A program made the position numbers and the translations under genes. Positions 8,069-15,185 of a DNA stretch of 47,827 nt are shown one piece after another. The notes under the pieces were generated by a model. That model saw only the letters and a list, made by a program, of their open reading frames with translations, made no database searches and was not told the DNA's origin. This stretch comes from a virus: positions 1-47,827 of IMG/VR virus record IMGVR_UViG_3300031578_000067; one strand, written 5' to 3'. How positions within the stretch are numbered: the stretch's first letter is position 1; each line of letters opens with the position of its first letter.

Positions 8069-9069
8069 GCCAACAAATTCAGAAGAGAGCCGAGCAGCCT
8101 ATCATGGACATGCTCAAGAAATACAAGGTCCAGATCGAGGGGGTGATTCCGAATCACATGACCCCGGATCGAATGATGCGTTTGGTGGTGGGGGCCTTCA
8201 ACCAGACACCCAAGCTCCTGGGCTGCGCTCCTCTTTCGCTGGTGAACGCGGTTGTGACAGCCGCTAGCCTCGGGCTCGAGATCCGGCCCCGTTCGGCGTA
8301 TCTTGTGCCGTATGGATCTCAGTGCCAACTCTTGATCGACTACCGCGGCAAGATCGACTTGGCGATGCGCTCAGGGAAGGTTGGTTCAATCAACACCCAG
8401 ATAGTCCATGCCCATGACCAGTTCGACCTCGTGTTCACCGATAAGGAGACGAGCCTCACCCATCGTCCCCTGGTGTGCAAGAAGAGTGGCCACGCCATGG
8501 AACCGATTCCCGAGAAGGAGCGCGGTGAAGTCATCTTGGTTTACTCCGTTGCCAAGCTGAAGGGCGGGGATCCCGTGCTGGAATACATGACCTTCGACCA
8601 GATCGAGGGTATTCGGAACCGTGCCAGGGCGGGCAAGGACGGGCCGTGGGTGACGGACTGGGAGCAGATGGCCCGCAAGACGGTGATTCACCGGATCTGC
8701 AACTATCTGCCGATGTCGCCCGAGTTGGCGGCATCCCAGGATGTGGACGACGCCTACGAGACGGGGCGGCCACTCCCGCCGGCCTTCGAATTCGACGCCG
8801 CCGATCTGAATCAGGGGCCGATCATCGAGCAATCCGAGGAGAAGGCCGGGCAAGTGGCGGAGGCCAAGGCCAAGGCTGCTGCAGTGAAGCAGAATCCCAA
8901 AAAAGCGCCGGCACCGTCTCCGGAGCTCTCCCGCGAACCAGGGGATGACGTCGACGAAGAGGAAGAGCCCGAGTCTGATCCGCAGCCCACCCAGCAGGAG
9001 CAACCGCAGCGGCAAGCCAATATCAGCACCCGGCCGGATCCCCGGCTGGTGTTTCCAGGAAGGAGTTAA
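8065..9069 (+). CDS. recT: RecT-family single-strand annealing recombinase
   Basis: The 334-residue product starts at the ATGA overlap at 8065. Residues 35-215 carry the RecT core: the L-G-C-A-P-L-S-L-V-N-A segment, L-G-L-E-I-R-P then the Y-L-V-P-Y-G and L-I-D-Y-R-G-K motifs, and a C-terminal W-E-x-M-A-R-K-T-V-x-R. The C-terminal third is acidic and low-complexity, as in many RecT proteins. RecT anneals complementary single strands and supports phage recombination and end repair, usually beside an exonuclease. Here the next gene is an SMC-like ATPase rather than RecE or YqaJ. Confidence 0.93.
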   Translation: MSQQIQKRAEQPIMDMLKKYKVQIEGVIPNHMTPDRMMRLVVGAFNQTPKLLGCAPLSLVNAVVTAASLGLEIRPRSAYLVPYGSQCQLLIDYRGKIDLAMRSGKVGSINTQIVHAHDQFDLVFTDKETSLTHRPLVCKKSGHAMEPIPEKERGEVILVYSVAKLKGGDPVLEYMTFDQIEGIRNRARAGKDGPWVTDWEQMARKTVIHRICNYLPMSPELAASQDVDDAYETGRPLPPAFEFDAADLNQGPIIEQSEEKAGQVAEAKAKAAAVKQNPKKAPAPSPELSREPGDDVDEEEEPESDPQPTQQEQPQRQANISTRPDPRLVFPGRS

Positions 9070-9071
9070 TC

Positions 9072-10439
9072 ATGCCATTGACGGCATTTGAGATCTGGAA
9101 CGTGAAAGAGGTCCCCCATCTCCGCGTGGAGACGGGGGTGATCACCACACTGACGGGCGAAAATGGTGTTGGAAAATCTACAATTCTAGATGCTCTCATT
9201 GATGTGTTCAGGGGCGGGTCCGATCCGGGGCTAATCCGGAACGGAGCCGAGTACTGCAAAACACGGCTGGAAGTTTTGGGTGGAGAGGTATACGAGAAAA
9301 CCATCTGGCCGACAAAGTACGAGCTCAAAGGATTCAACCCCGACGGTAGCAAGATGGAGGCCGTCAAAACCCATCTAGACGCGCTTGCTAAGAGCCTCCA
9401 GTACGATCCCATCAAGTTCATCTACGCCAAAGCGCAGGAGCGCTTTGACATCGTGCTCGAGCAACTGCCGATCAAGTTCAGCCGGGAAGAGATTGCCGAA
9501 GCTGTGGGAGATGTTGCCAGTGACGATGTCCCGGACGGGCCGGTCGACTTGGCGGCGCTGGACAAGATCCGGAAGGCGGTCTACAACCGCCGGAAGGACG
9601 TCAATGTCGCCCATCGGGACATGGAGGGCACGATCAGAAAGCTGGCCGAATCGCTACCTGAAGGTGACGATGAAACGGATTGGAGCCAGCGGGTCGCCCA
9701 ACTTCGCGCCGAGGTCGACTCGAAACGCGGCATCTTGGGGGAAGCCCGGGCACAACTCGCCCAGCAGGCAGAACAGGCAAAGGCCGCAGCGCGCAAGCAG
9801 GCCGACGAGGAGATCAACACTATCCGGCAGCGTCTGGAAAAGGAAATCGCAGATCTCGAAGACGAGAAGAACCGCGTCTACTCCGAGGGCGCCGCTGACA
9901 CCCGGGCCGAGATCGAAGATCTCACGGGCCAACTCGGGGCCGCCGAAGAGCGGGCAAAGGCCACCGCGCGGAGCCAAGGGGCGAAAGAAAACCTCGAGAA
10001 TTTCCGCCAGCAGGCCCGCCAGAAGTACCTCCAGTCGGAGAAACTCTCCGGCATCCTCGATTCAATCGACGCCTTGAAGGAGAGCAAGCTCCAGGATCTG
10101 CCCATCCCGGGACTGGACATCAAGGACGGCGAGATCTACCTCAGTGGGGTCCACTGGGATCACGTCGAGGATTCTGCCCGGTTCCTATTTGCGATTCAAC
10201 TCTCTGCCTGCCGGCCAGGAGAACTCGGCTTCATGATCGCTGATCGGGCCGAAGCCCTGGACGAGAATCGCTGGCAGGGTCTGCAAGACGCAATCCGCAA
10301 CGCCGGGCTGCAACTGGCGGCCGCGCGCCGGGAGGAAGGGCCGCTCCAGGTTCAGAGCGACGGCACGCTGTTCCCGGTCGACAAGACGGCACCCGATGAG
10401 CCGGAATCCCGGCCGCGGCGCAGGAGACGAACGAAGTGA
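9072..10439 (+). CDS. SMC/RecF-like ATPase, recombination partner of RecT
   Basis: The 455-residue product has a Walker A motif G-E-N-G-V-G-K-S-T at 29-37. A long coiled-coil stretch rich in Glu, Arg, Ala and Gln spans about 185-335. The C-terminal ATPase half has an M-I-A-D-R-A-E-A-L-D segment in place of the usual Walker B D-E. Length and layout match phage ATP-binding proteins of the SbcC/RecN type found beside recT. A separate nuclease subunit is not seen. It starts 2 bases after recT. Confidence 0.75.
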   Translation: MPLTAFEIWNVKEVPHLRVETGVITTLTGENGVGKSTILDALIDVFRGGSDPGLIRNGAEYCKTRLEVLGGEVYEKTIWPTKYELKGFNPDGSKMEAVKTHLDALAKSLQYDPIKFIYAKAQERFDIVLEQLPIKFSREEIAEAVGDVASDDVPDGPVDLAALDKIRKAVYNRRKDVNVAHRDMEGTIRKLAESLPEGDDETDWSQRVAQLRAEVDSKRGILGEARAQLAQQAEQAKAAARKQADEEINTIRQRLEKEIADLEDEKNRVYSEGAADTRAEIEDLTGQLGAAEERAKATARSQGAKENLENFRQQARQKYLQSEKLSGILDSIDALKESKLQDLPIPGLDIKDGEIYLSGVHWDHVEDSARFLFAIQLSACRPGELGFMIADRAEALDENRWQGLQDAIRNAGLQLAAARREEGPLQVQSDGTLFPVDKTAPDEPESRPRRRRRTK

Positions 10440-10624
10440 AGAAGCCACTCAAACAGATCCCCGTAGCGATGCGGGAGTGCCGCGTCTGCGGGAATCTGAT
10501 CCCCGTCAGACGGGGCATTATGGACGAACACACCACGCGCGGACACGGAACATACGCAGTGGTGTTTGATTCCGAAACTGAGTGCCCCGGCAGTGGGCGC
10601 CCGTACAAGGAAAGAAGGAAATGA
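10436..10624 (+). CDS. Small zinc-binding protein, 62 aa
   Basis: GTG start overlapping the previous stop. It contains a C-R-V-C-G knuckle (residues 14-18), a His (D-E-H) and a later Cys, spaced like a minimal zinc finger. It is rich in basic residues at both ends. Possibly DNA-binding or a subunit of the recombination cluster. Confidence 0.6.
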   Translation: MKKPLKQIPVAMRECRVCGNLIPVRRGIMDEHTTRGHGTYAVVFDSETECPGSGRPYKERRK

Positions 10625-11241
10625 TACTACCATCGAAAATCACGCTTCCAGGAGCCCTGATTGATCAGGTGATCCTCCAACCCAACGAGGACGGCGGCAA
10701 GGCTGTCTTGGCCCTCTCCGCTCCACTGCCGGCCAATCTAGCAGAGATGCTCAAGGTCCGGGAGATGTTCTACGACGACAAGGGGCTCATCCGCGAGTGG
10801 ACCGGTGGCGTCGGGCTACCGGGCAACTTCACCGAGTACCAACTCGATGTCGGCATGGACGGCGGAATGGTGCGCCTCTCGCCCGACAAGATCCACTGTT
10901 TCAAGGTGTCGACCGAAGACGTCAATGATGGCGGCAAGATGGTCACGCTGAATTTCCGTGCCCACTTCTCTGTGGACGATGAGGTCGACAAAGTTTGGAC
11001 CTTCGCCCGGACGACGAACAAGGACACCTTCGGCTGTGAACTGCATTCCCGGCAAGGTACCCTTTTTGCGGCCTCAGATGAGGCGGGAAAAGAGGAAGTG
11101 CCGCAACCCAAGGGAGAACAAGACAAGGGTTACGACGAGAAGCCGTCGGCGCCCGTACTGGCGACCATGCAGCAGATGAAGGCGCGGGAACAGACCGCCA
11201 AGACGCTCAAGTTCCCGAAGCCTGGCCAGACGTTTCAGTAA
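10621..11241 (+). CDS. Recombination-cluster protein, 206 aa, possible ssDNA-binding role
   Basis: The ATG at 10621 overlaps the previous stop. Residues 1-145 are beta-rich with alternating hydrophobic and charged residues. The C-terminal 60 residues are Lys/Glu/Pro-rich and flexible, ending in a basic K-F-P-K-P-G-Q tail. No firm family match. Position between the ATPase and RusA is where many phages keep a single-strand binding protein, but the acidic tip typical of SSB is absent, so this is only a suggestion. Confidence 0.6.
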   Translation: MILPSKITLPGALIDQVILQPNEDGGKAVLALSAPLPANLAEMLKVREMFYDDKGLIREWTGGVGLPGNFTEYQLDVGMDGGMVRLSPDKIHCFKVSTEDVNDGGKMVTLNFRAHFSVDDEVDKVWTFARTTNKDTFGCELHSRQGTLFAASDEAGKEEVPQPKGEQDKGYDEKPSAPVLATMQQMKAREQTAKTLKFPKPGQTFQ

Positions 11242-11246
11242 GTTGC

Positions 11247-11323
11247 CGGTGCGCCTCCGGGCGTGTCCCTCCCCTTCGCAGCGTGCCGTGATTTCCTCCC
11301 ACGGCTCAGCCGGAGGCGCACCG
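11247..11323 (+). promoter_or_regulatory. Structured intergenic element upstream of rusA
   Basis: In the 96-base gap before rusA, the arm CGGTGCGCCTCCGG (11247-11260) is exactly complementary to 11310-11323. An inner hairpin GCCGTG/CACGGC (11285-11290 with 11300-11305) sits between them. No T tract follows, so it is not a classical terminator. Its position just before the start suggests an RNA structure that affects rusA translation or mRNA processing. Confidence 0.55.
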
Positions 11324-11337
11324 ACCAGAGTTCCGTC

Positions 11338-11838
11338 ATGACATTCTGTATCAAAATTCTCGGCCCTCCACGGACAAAAAAAGCCCACAACAGGCTGACT
11401 GGTTATGGCCCAAAATGTCCGGTCTGTGGTCGCCCACAGTTCAACAAGGTCATGCCTTCAAAAGCCCACGATGATTGGTTCAACCAGAGCATGCTCTTCG
11501 CTCCGCTGATTTGTCGGCAACTTAAGGCGATGGGAGTGGTGCTCCCCATCAGAAACAAGGTCCAGGTCCGGGCGCTGTTCTACCGGGACCGGGACGTGGG
11601 CGATCTCGTGGGCTACGAGCAGGCGCTGGGGGACTACCTCCAGGAGCCCAAGCAGAGCCCGAAGAATCCGGGCAAGCGGGTACGGAACGGCGCCGGCATC
11701 ATTCATGACGATCGACAGATCGCCTCATGGGACGGATCCCGGCTGATGAAGGATGCCAAGAACCCCCGGATCGAGTGCGAGATCAGCACGCTCGATGATG
11801 GGTTTCAGCAGGAAGAGTTGGGACTCGTGGATGAATGA
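11338..11838 (+). CDS. rusA: RusA-like Holliday junction resolvase
   Basis: The 166-residue product starts at the ATG at 11338, which gives the typical short N-terminal strand I-L-G-P-P-R. Catalytic acidic residues lie in R-D-V-G-D-L (about 83-88) and in the I-I-H-D-D-R-Q motif (about 122-128), followed by a Lys (M-K-D-A), matching RusA. An extra C-P-V-C-G-R-P knuckle near residue 26 is unusual and may bind zinc. RusA cuts four-way junctions and would process intermediates made by RecT. A longer GTG start at 11263 lies inside the inverted repeat and is less likely. Confidence 0.85.
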   Translation: MTFCIKILGPPRTKKAHNRLTGYGPKCPVCGRPQFNKVMPSKAHDDWFNQSMLFAPLICRQLKAMGVVLPIRNKVQVRALFYRDRDVGDLVGYEQALGDYLQEPKQSPKNPGKRVRNGAGIIHDDRQIASWDGSRLMKDAKNPRIECEISTLDDGFQQEELGLVDE

Positions 11839-12745
11839 CAATCTCAACGACAATATCCGCGGTGGGTGGGTTCGCCTGTACCGCTCATTCATTCGGTCGA
11901 GTATCTGGACCATGCCGTGGGCGTGGAAGATCACAGCGATCGCCTGTATGTTGTTAGCCAATCACAAGCCGACGAAATGGTGGGACGGGACGGCAGAAGT
12001 ACTGATCCCAGCCGGTAGCTTTATTACATCCCTCCGGAACATGGAGAAAACCGTCAAGATAACACAAAAACAGACTAGGGCCGCTTTTAGGGCACTCGAA
12101 AGGGCAGGGTTTCTGACAACCAAGAGGACTCACAAATGGACGATGGTAAGTATCTGTAATTGGGCGCGTTATCAGCCGATGGATGACTATGAGGGCACAG
12201 AGATTGAAACAGTCCAGGGCACACCAGAGGGCGCAGTGAGGGCACAGTGGGGGCACAGTGAGGGCACAGTGAGGGCAACAAACAAGAATGATAAGAATGA
12301 AGAGAATGAAAAGAATATACCCCCCATACCCCCCTTCGCTCCTCCCGACGAAGAACTCTCAGAATCCTGGAATCTGAAACCTCCCACTGAAAACGGGAAG
12401 CCGGATGTCGAAAAGCTGATTGGCTCCTACGCTCGGAGGATTTTCGACCGGCACAAGAAAAAGCGCGGCTGTTCACTGGCGATGGCGACGGCCAAGCTGC
12501 GGACGGCGTGCTCAGGGATGTCAGTGGCGCGGGTGGAGAAACTGCTGGCCCAGATTGACCAGAGCCATGAGGCTTGGTGTCTCAGCTATGAGTGGACGAA
12601 GGATGGCGGCGAGTACCAGAAAGGGCTCGATCCGTTCCTGAATCCGAAGGCCCGGCGCTGGGAAGCACTGCCCGATCCCAAAGACGCGACGGAAGATCCC
12701 GGCGACCTGCCGGAGTACAGGGATCCGTATGGGGACGAGGAGTAG
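11831..12745 (+). CDS. Replication initiator (lambda-O/DnaD-like) with internal iterons
   Basis: The 304-residue product overlaps rusA by 8 bases. Residues 10-115 form a winged-helix domain of the phage initiator type: W-V-R-L-Y-R-S-F, then I-T-Q-K-Q-T-R-A-A-F-R-A-L-E-R-A-G-F recognition helix, then I-C-N-W-A-R-Y. A low-complexity linker follows, encoded by the iteron array. The C-terminal 120 residues are helical with an I-G-S-Y-A-R-R-I-F-D segment that may recruit the helicase. A 3-kb stretch of other genes separates it from dnaB. The layout (DNA-binding half, iterons, helicase-loading half) copies lambda O. Confidence 0.75.
   Translation: MNDNLNDNIRGGWVRLYRSFIRSSIWTMPWAWKITAIACMLLANHKPTKWWDGTAEVLIPAGSFITSLRNMEKTVKITQKQTRAAFRALERAGFLTTKRTHKWTMVSICNWARYQPMDDYEGTEIETVQGTPEGAVRAQWGHSEGTVRATNKNDKNEENEKNIPPIPPFAPPDEELSESWNLKPPTENGKPDVEKLIGSYARRIFDRHKKKRGCSLAMATAKLRTACSGMSVARVEKLLAQIDQSHEAWCLSYEWTKDGGEYQKGLDPFLNPKARRWEALPDPKDATEDPGDLPEYRDPYGDEE
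12191..12320 (+). repeat. Iteron array and A-rich tract, candidate replication origin
   Basis: Five near-identical units of consensus GAGGGCACAGT start at 12227, 12238, 12249, 12260 and 12271, an exact 11-base period of about one helical turn. Outlying copies lie at 12191 and about 12215. Immediately downstream, 12277-12320 is strikingly A-rich on this strand and G/C-poor, like a DNA-unwinding element. The period is not a multiple of three, so the array is not explained by peptide repeats. Confidence 0.7.
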
Positions 12746-12746
12746 C

Positions 12747-14231
12747 ATGTGGCTCTACCTACCAGATACATCTCCCTATTCTCCGGCGTCGGAGGACTCG
12801 ACCTGGCCGTCAAGCTCGCTCTGCCGGACGCTCAGTGCGTCTGCATGGTGGAGGGGGAAATCCCTGCCGCCGAAGTCCTGGCGGCGCGTATGCACGAAGG
12901 CTCTCTCGACGACGCGCCTATCTGGTCTGACGTCAGAACTTTCCGCAGCGAACCGTGGCGCGGCCTCGTGGATGGCATCGTTGGCGGATTCCCATGCACC
13001 GACCTATCCGTCGCCGGAAAGCGGGCCGGAATCGACGGTGAGAAGTCGGGGCTGTGGGGAGAGTTCCGACGTATCATCGACGAAGCCAAGCCCGGATGGG
13101 TCTTTATCGAAAACGTCCCAGGACTGGTCTCAAGCCTCACTCTTCTCCACCGATCCGACATTCTGGAACACTACGACCGACTTCGGGACGCCGCGAAAAC
13201 AGCGCGGGATCGTTGGTACGTTGAAGCTCACATCGAGCGGCTACACCGGCGACTTCTCAAAGAACACGGGATCTCCGCTTTGCTCTATGTCTGCTGCCAG
13301 TTGGAAGAACTGGGTTACCGAGTTGCGGTCGAGGAAATTGCAGCGTCGGACGTTGGCGCTCCGCACAAGCGGGAGCGGGTCTTCATCCTGGCCTACGCCA
13401 CGGGCCGGGGATCTACAGGACAAGGTTGGTGGCAAAGCAAGAATCAAAAACGGTCGGGCAGTGAGGGAGAGTGGCGAGGATTTCTCGATGAGCTTATTAT
13501 CGACTGCCGAGCGCTGGCCCTCCCCTCGCAGCGAGGACGCGGAGAGTTGCGGGAACCATCCGGGGGCGACGGACAGCCTCACGGGGGCGGTGGGGCAGTG
13601 GAGCACACCGAAAGTGAATTGCGGGGAACACCCGGGACGCATAAAACACAAGCCGGGTCAGGAGTTGCATCTCGACATTCAGGCGAACAACTGGCAAACC
13701 CCGGCGACCGACTCATTCCGCAGCAGGGGCGGGGATCGGAAGGACGAACAGGGGCTGGATCAGCAGGCGAGGCTGTGGACGACTCCCCAAGCCCACGACT
13801 CGGCAGGCGGGAATCCGAAGAGGGTACGGCGCCACGGGACGAAGCACGGATGCGCGAATCTGGCGGACGATGTGATGCTGTGGCGGACACCGGATGCGCC
13901 GGGGAGCGGCGGGCCGCGGAACAGGCAGAACTCGATAGGCAACGGGCACCAAGTCACGATAGCGGAACAGGCCGAACACTTTTCCCTCCCGGCCCCAACG
14001 ACACCGACGCCTGGAGCGAAGTGCTGGTGCGGAGACCCTGGATGCGGCCGGCAATCTCACAAGCGGAAATTGAATCCGCTCTTTGTAACGTTCCTGATGA
14101 ATTGGCCCGTTTGGTGGTGTCACAAAGAACCGATGCCCTACGCGCGGCGGGCAATGGCGTCGTGGCTCTCCAAGGGGCGGTGGCGTTTGTGGAGCTTGTG
14201 CGGAGACTTCAGCAGTGAGCAAGCCCGATGA
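12747..14231 (+). CDS. Overlapping second protein in another frame, W-x-T-P repeat family
   Basis: An ATG at 12747 with GAGGAG 4 bases upstream opens a 494-codon frame that covers the whole methyltransferase gene and ends 13 bases after it. The product is Ser/Trp-rich at the N-terminus. From about residue 215 it repeats W-P-T-P-R-A, W-P-S-P, W-S-T-P, W-Q-T-P, W-T-T-P and W-R-T-P, then has L-N-P-L-F-V-T-F-L-M-N-W-P. I recall the same W-x-T-P and L-N-P-x-F-V-x-W-L-M-G features in phage proteins annotated as methyltransferase-related, which is why I list it. It may be a true second product or a conserved shadow of the methyltransferase. Not decidable by eye. Confidence 0.45.
   Translation: MWLYLPDTSPYSPASEDSTWPSSSLCRTLSASAWWRGKSLPPKSWRRVCTKALSTTRLSGLTSELSAANRGAASWMASLADSHAPTYPSPESGPESTVRSRGCGESSDVSSTKPSPDGSLSKTSQDWSQASLFSTDPTFWNTTTDFGTPRKQRGIVGTLKLTSSGYTGDFSKNTGSPLCSMSAASWKNWVTELRSRKLQRRTLALRTSGSGSSSWPTPRAGDLQDKVGGKARIKNGRAVRESGEDFSMSLLSTAERWPSPRSEDAESCGNHPGATDSLTGAVGQWSTPKVNCGEHPGRIKHKPGQELHLDIQANNWQTPATDSFRSRGGDRKDEQGLDQQARLWTTPQAHDSAGGNPKRVRRHGTKHGCANLADDVMLWRTPDAPGSGGPRNRQNSIGNGHQVTIAEQAEHFSLPAPTTPTPGAKCWCGDPGCGRQSHKRKLNPLFVTFLMNWPVWWCHKEPMPYARRAMASWLSKGRWRLWSLCGDFSSEQAR
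12749..14218 (+). CDS. DNA cytosine-5 methyltransferase (Dcm-like)
   Basis: The 489-residue product has the C5 methyltransferase motifs: motif I (I-S-L-F-S-G-V-G-G-L, 8-17), motif IV G-G-F-P-C-T-D-L-S with the catalytic Cys at 83, motif VI E-N-V-P-G-L (121-126), motif VIII K-R-E-R-V-F (208-212) and motif X G-N-G-V-V-A-L-Q near the C-terminus. The long variable part between VIII and X would read the target. The GTG at 12749 gives full motif I. It would methylate phage DNA, probably against host restriction. Nearly the whole gene is overlapped by a second open frame starting 2 bases earlier. Confidence 0.88.
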   Translation: MALPTRYISLFSGVGGLDLAVKLALPDAQCVCMVEGEIPAAEVLAARMHEGSLDDAPIWSDVRTFRSEPWRGLVDGIVGGFPCTDLSVAGKRAGIDGEKSGLWGEFRRIIDEAKPGWVFIENVPGLVSSLTLLHRSDILEHYDRLRDAAKTARDRWYVEAHIERLHRRLLKEHGISALLYVCCQLEELGYRVAVEEIAASDVGAPHKRERVFILAYATGRGSTGQGWWQSKNQKRSGSEGEWRGFLDELIIDCRALALPSQRGRGELREPSGGDGQPHGGGGAVEHTESELRGTPGTHKTQAGSGVASRHSGEQLANPGDRLIPQQGRGSEGRTGAGSAGEAVDDSPSPRLGRRESEEGTAPRDEARMRESGGRCDAVADTGCAGERRAAEQAELDRQRAPSHDSGTGRTLFPPGPNDTDAWSEVLVRRPWMRPAISQAEIESALCNVPDELARLVVSQRTDALRAAGNGVVALQGAVAFVELVRRLQQ

Positions 14232-14415
14232 AATGGAGATGGTGACAGTGCGCCTGACGAACGGGACCGACGAGCGGGGCAACCTGCGGTTTGTGGAGGT
14301 CAAGGCTCGGCGGCCGCGGAATGACAAGCGACGAGAGTTTCTGTGCCCGGTGTGCGGCGGTCCGACGTGGGGCCCGCAGATCGACTGCGGCTATCACAGG
14401 GAGCGAAGGAGGTAA
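14215..14415 (+). CDS. Small zinc-binding protein, 66 aa
   Basis: GTG start overlapping the methyltransferase stop. A C-P-V-C-G-G motif (about 44-49) and a later Cys and His (D-C-G-Y-H) suggest a zinc site. The N-terminal 30 residues look like a small beta domain with basic residues. Several such mini zinc proteins occur in this operon. Function unknown. Confidence 0.55.
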   Translation: MSKPDEMEMVTVRLTNGTDERGNLRFVEVKARRPRNDKRREFLCPVCGGPTWGPQIDCGYHRERRR

Positions 14416-14420
14416 CAGAA

Positions 14421-14582
14421 ATGCGGGGAGCACGTTGCAAGGCCCTGAAAGCGAAGTTCAAGCGGCTGAATGGCCGTGCGCCACACAAGACGTTTTGGAC
14501 GGGTGGGCGGTATTTTGAGCACATCCCTTCCGAGTGGCGGCACCTGAAGCGGGGGTGGAAGAGGGGGGGGGCTGAGCGATGA
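14421..14582 (+). CDS. Small basic protein, 53 aa
   Basis: ATG at 14421 follows a strong AAGGAGG site. The product is highly basic (Arg/Lys about one third) with a K-A-L-K-A-K-F-K-R-L helix, suggesting nucleic-acid binding. The 3' end contains a run of eight G bases near 14566, so the reading frame there should be checked against reads. Confidence 0.55.
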   Translation: MRGARCKALKAKFKRLNGRAPHKTFWTGGRYFEHIPSEWRHLKRGWKRGGAER

Positions 14583-14890
14583 CCGACTATTGGACGGAGT
14601 GCATTGAGACAGCCGCCGACGAATGCGGTCTGTTGCTGACAGCGGAGCAGTTGGAATGCCTTGCAGGTGCGGCGGAATCTGGTCATCAGTATTACGGGCA
14701 AGCATACCCAAGTCCATCTCCATCGCTGGACACAGAGACCGAACGTCTAAGGCGCGAACTGAAACAGGAACGTGACAAAGTTATGTGTCCAGAATGCAGA
14801 GGAACTGGAGTGGAGATCGTGTATTTCTCAGACCGGGTGTCCAGAAGTGAGTGTTACCGATGCCGTGGCAAAGGGCGGGTGCTGCCATGA
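14579..14890 (+). CDS. DnaJ-type zinc-knuckle protein, 103 aa
   Basis: ATGA overlap with the previous gene. The N-terminal 60 residues are acidic and helical. The C-terminus has C-P-E-C-R-G-T-G and C-Y-R-C-R-G-K-G, the paired C-x2-C-x-G-x-G motifs of DnaJ zinc fingers, which would hold one zinc. Such free-standing knuckles are common in phage early regions. The partner is unknown. Confidence 0.65.
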   Translation: MTDYWTECIETAADECGLLLTAEQLECLAGAAESGHQYYGQAYPSPSPSLDTETERLRRELKQERDKVMCPECRGTGVEIVYFSDRVSRSECYRCRGKGRVLP

Positions 14891-15117
14891 CCGAGAAGCC
14901 GAACGCTTACATCCCACCGCCACCGGATGATTTCTGCTGTCCGTATTGCGGTGAACCCCTTGCGCTTGATGACCAGTATGGACGATTCTGTGCCCATCAG
15001 GACGGCCAGAAGTGCGGCGACATCTACGCCTGCTTGAACGAAGACGCCGAATGCTACCGAACGTATTGGCATTTACCAGTCGGTAACTCCGAATTGATTG
15101 AGGGATACCCATGTTGA
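14887..15117 (+). CDS. Small zinc-binding protein, 76 aa
   Basis: It starts 3 bases before the end of the previous gene. A Pro-rich N-terminus is followed by C-C-P-Y-C-G-E-P and later Cys and His residues (C-A-H, C-G-D-I, A-C-L), enough for one or two zinc sites. No family is recognised. Confidence 0.6.
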   Translation: MTEKPNAYIPPPPDDFCCPYCGEPLALDDQYGRFCAHQDGQKCGDIYACLNEDAECYRTYWHLPVGNSELIEGYPC

Positions 15118-15185
15118 CCGAGAAGCCGATCCTATTCTCAGGCTGGCGGTATGCGTTTGAGAGGACGGAGGCCCCCAATAACTGA
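15111..15185 (+). pseudogene. Possible remnant of an ASCH-domain phage gene
   Basis: A 24-codon frame starts within the previous stop and begins T-E-K-P-I-L-F-S-G, the typical opening of phage ASCH-domain proteins. It then loses similarity and stops while the helicase gene has already begun at 15151. It looks like the stump left by a deletion, or a tiny leader gene for dnaB. Confidence 0.35.
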
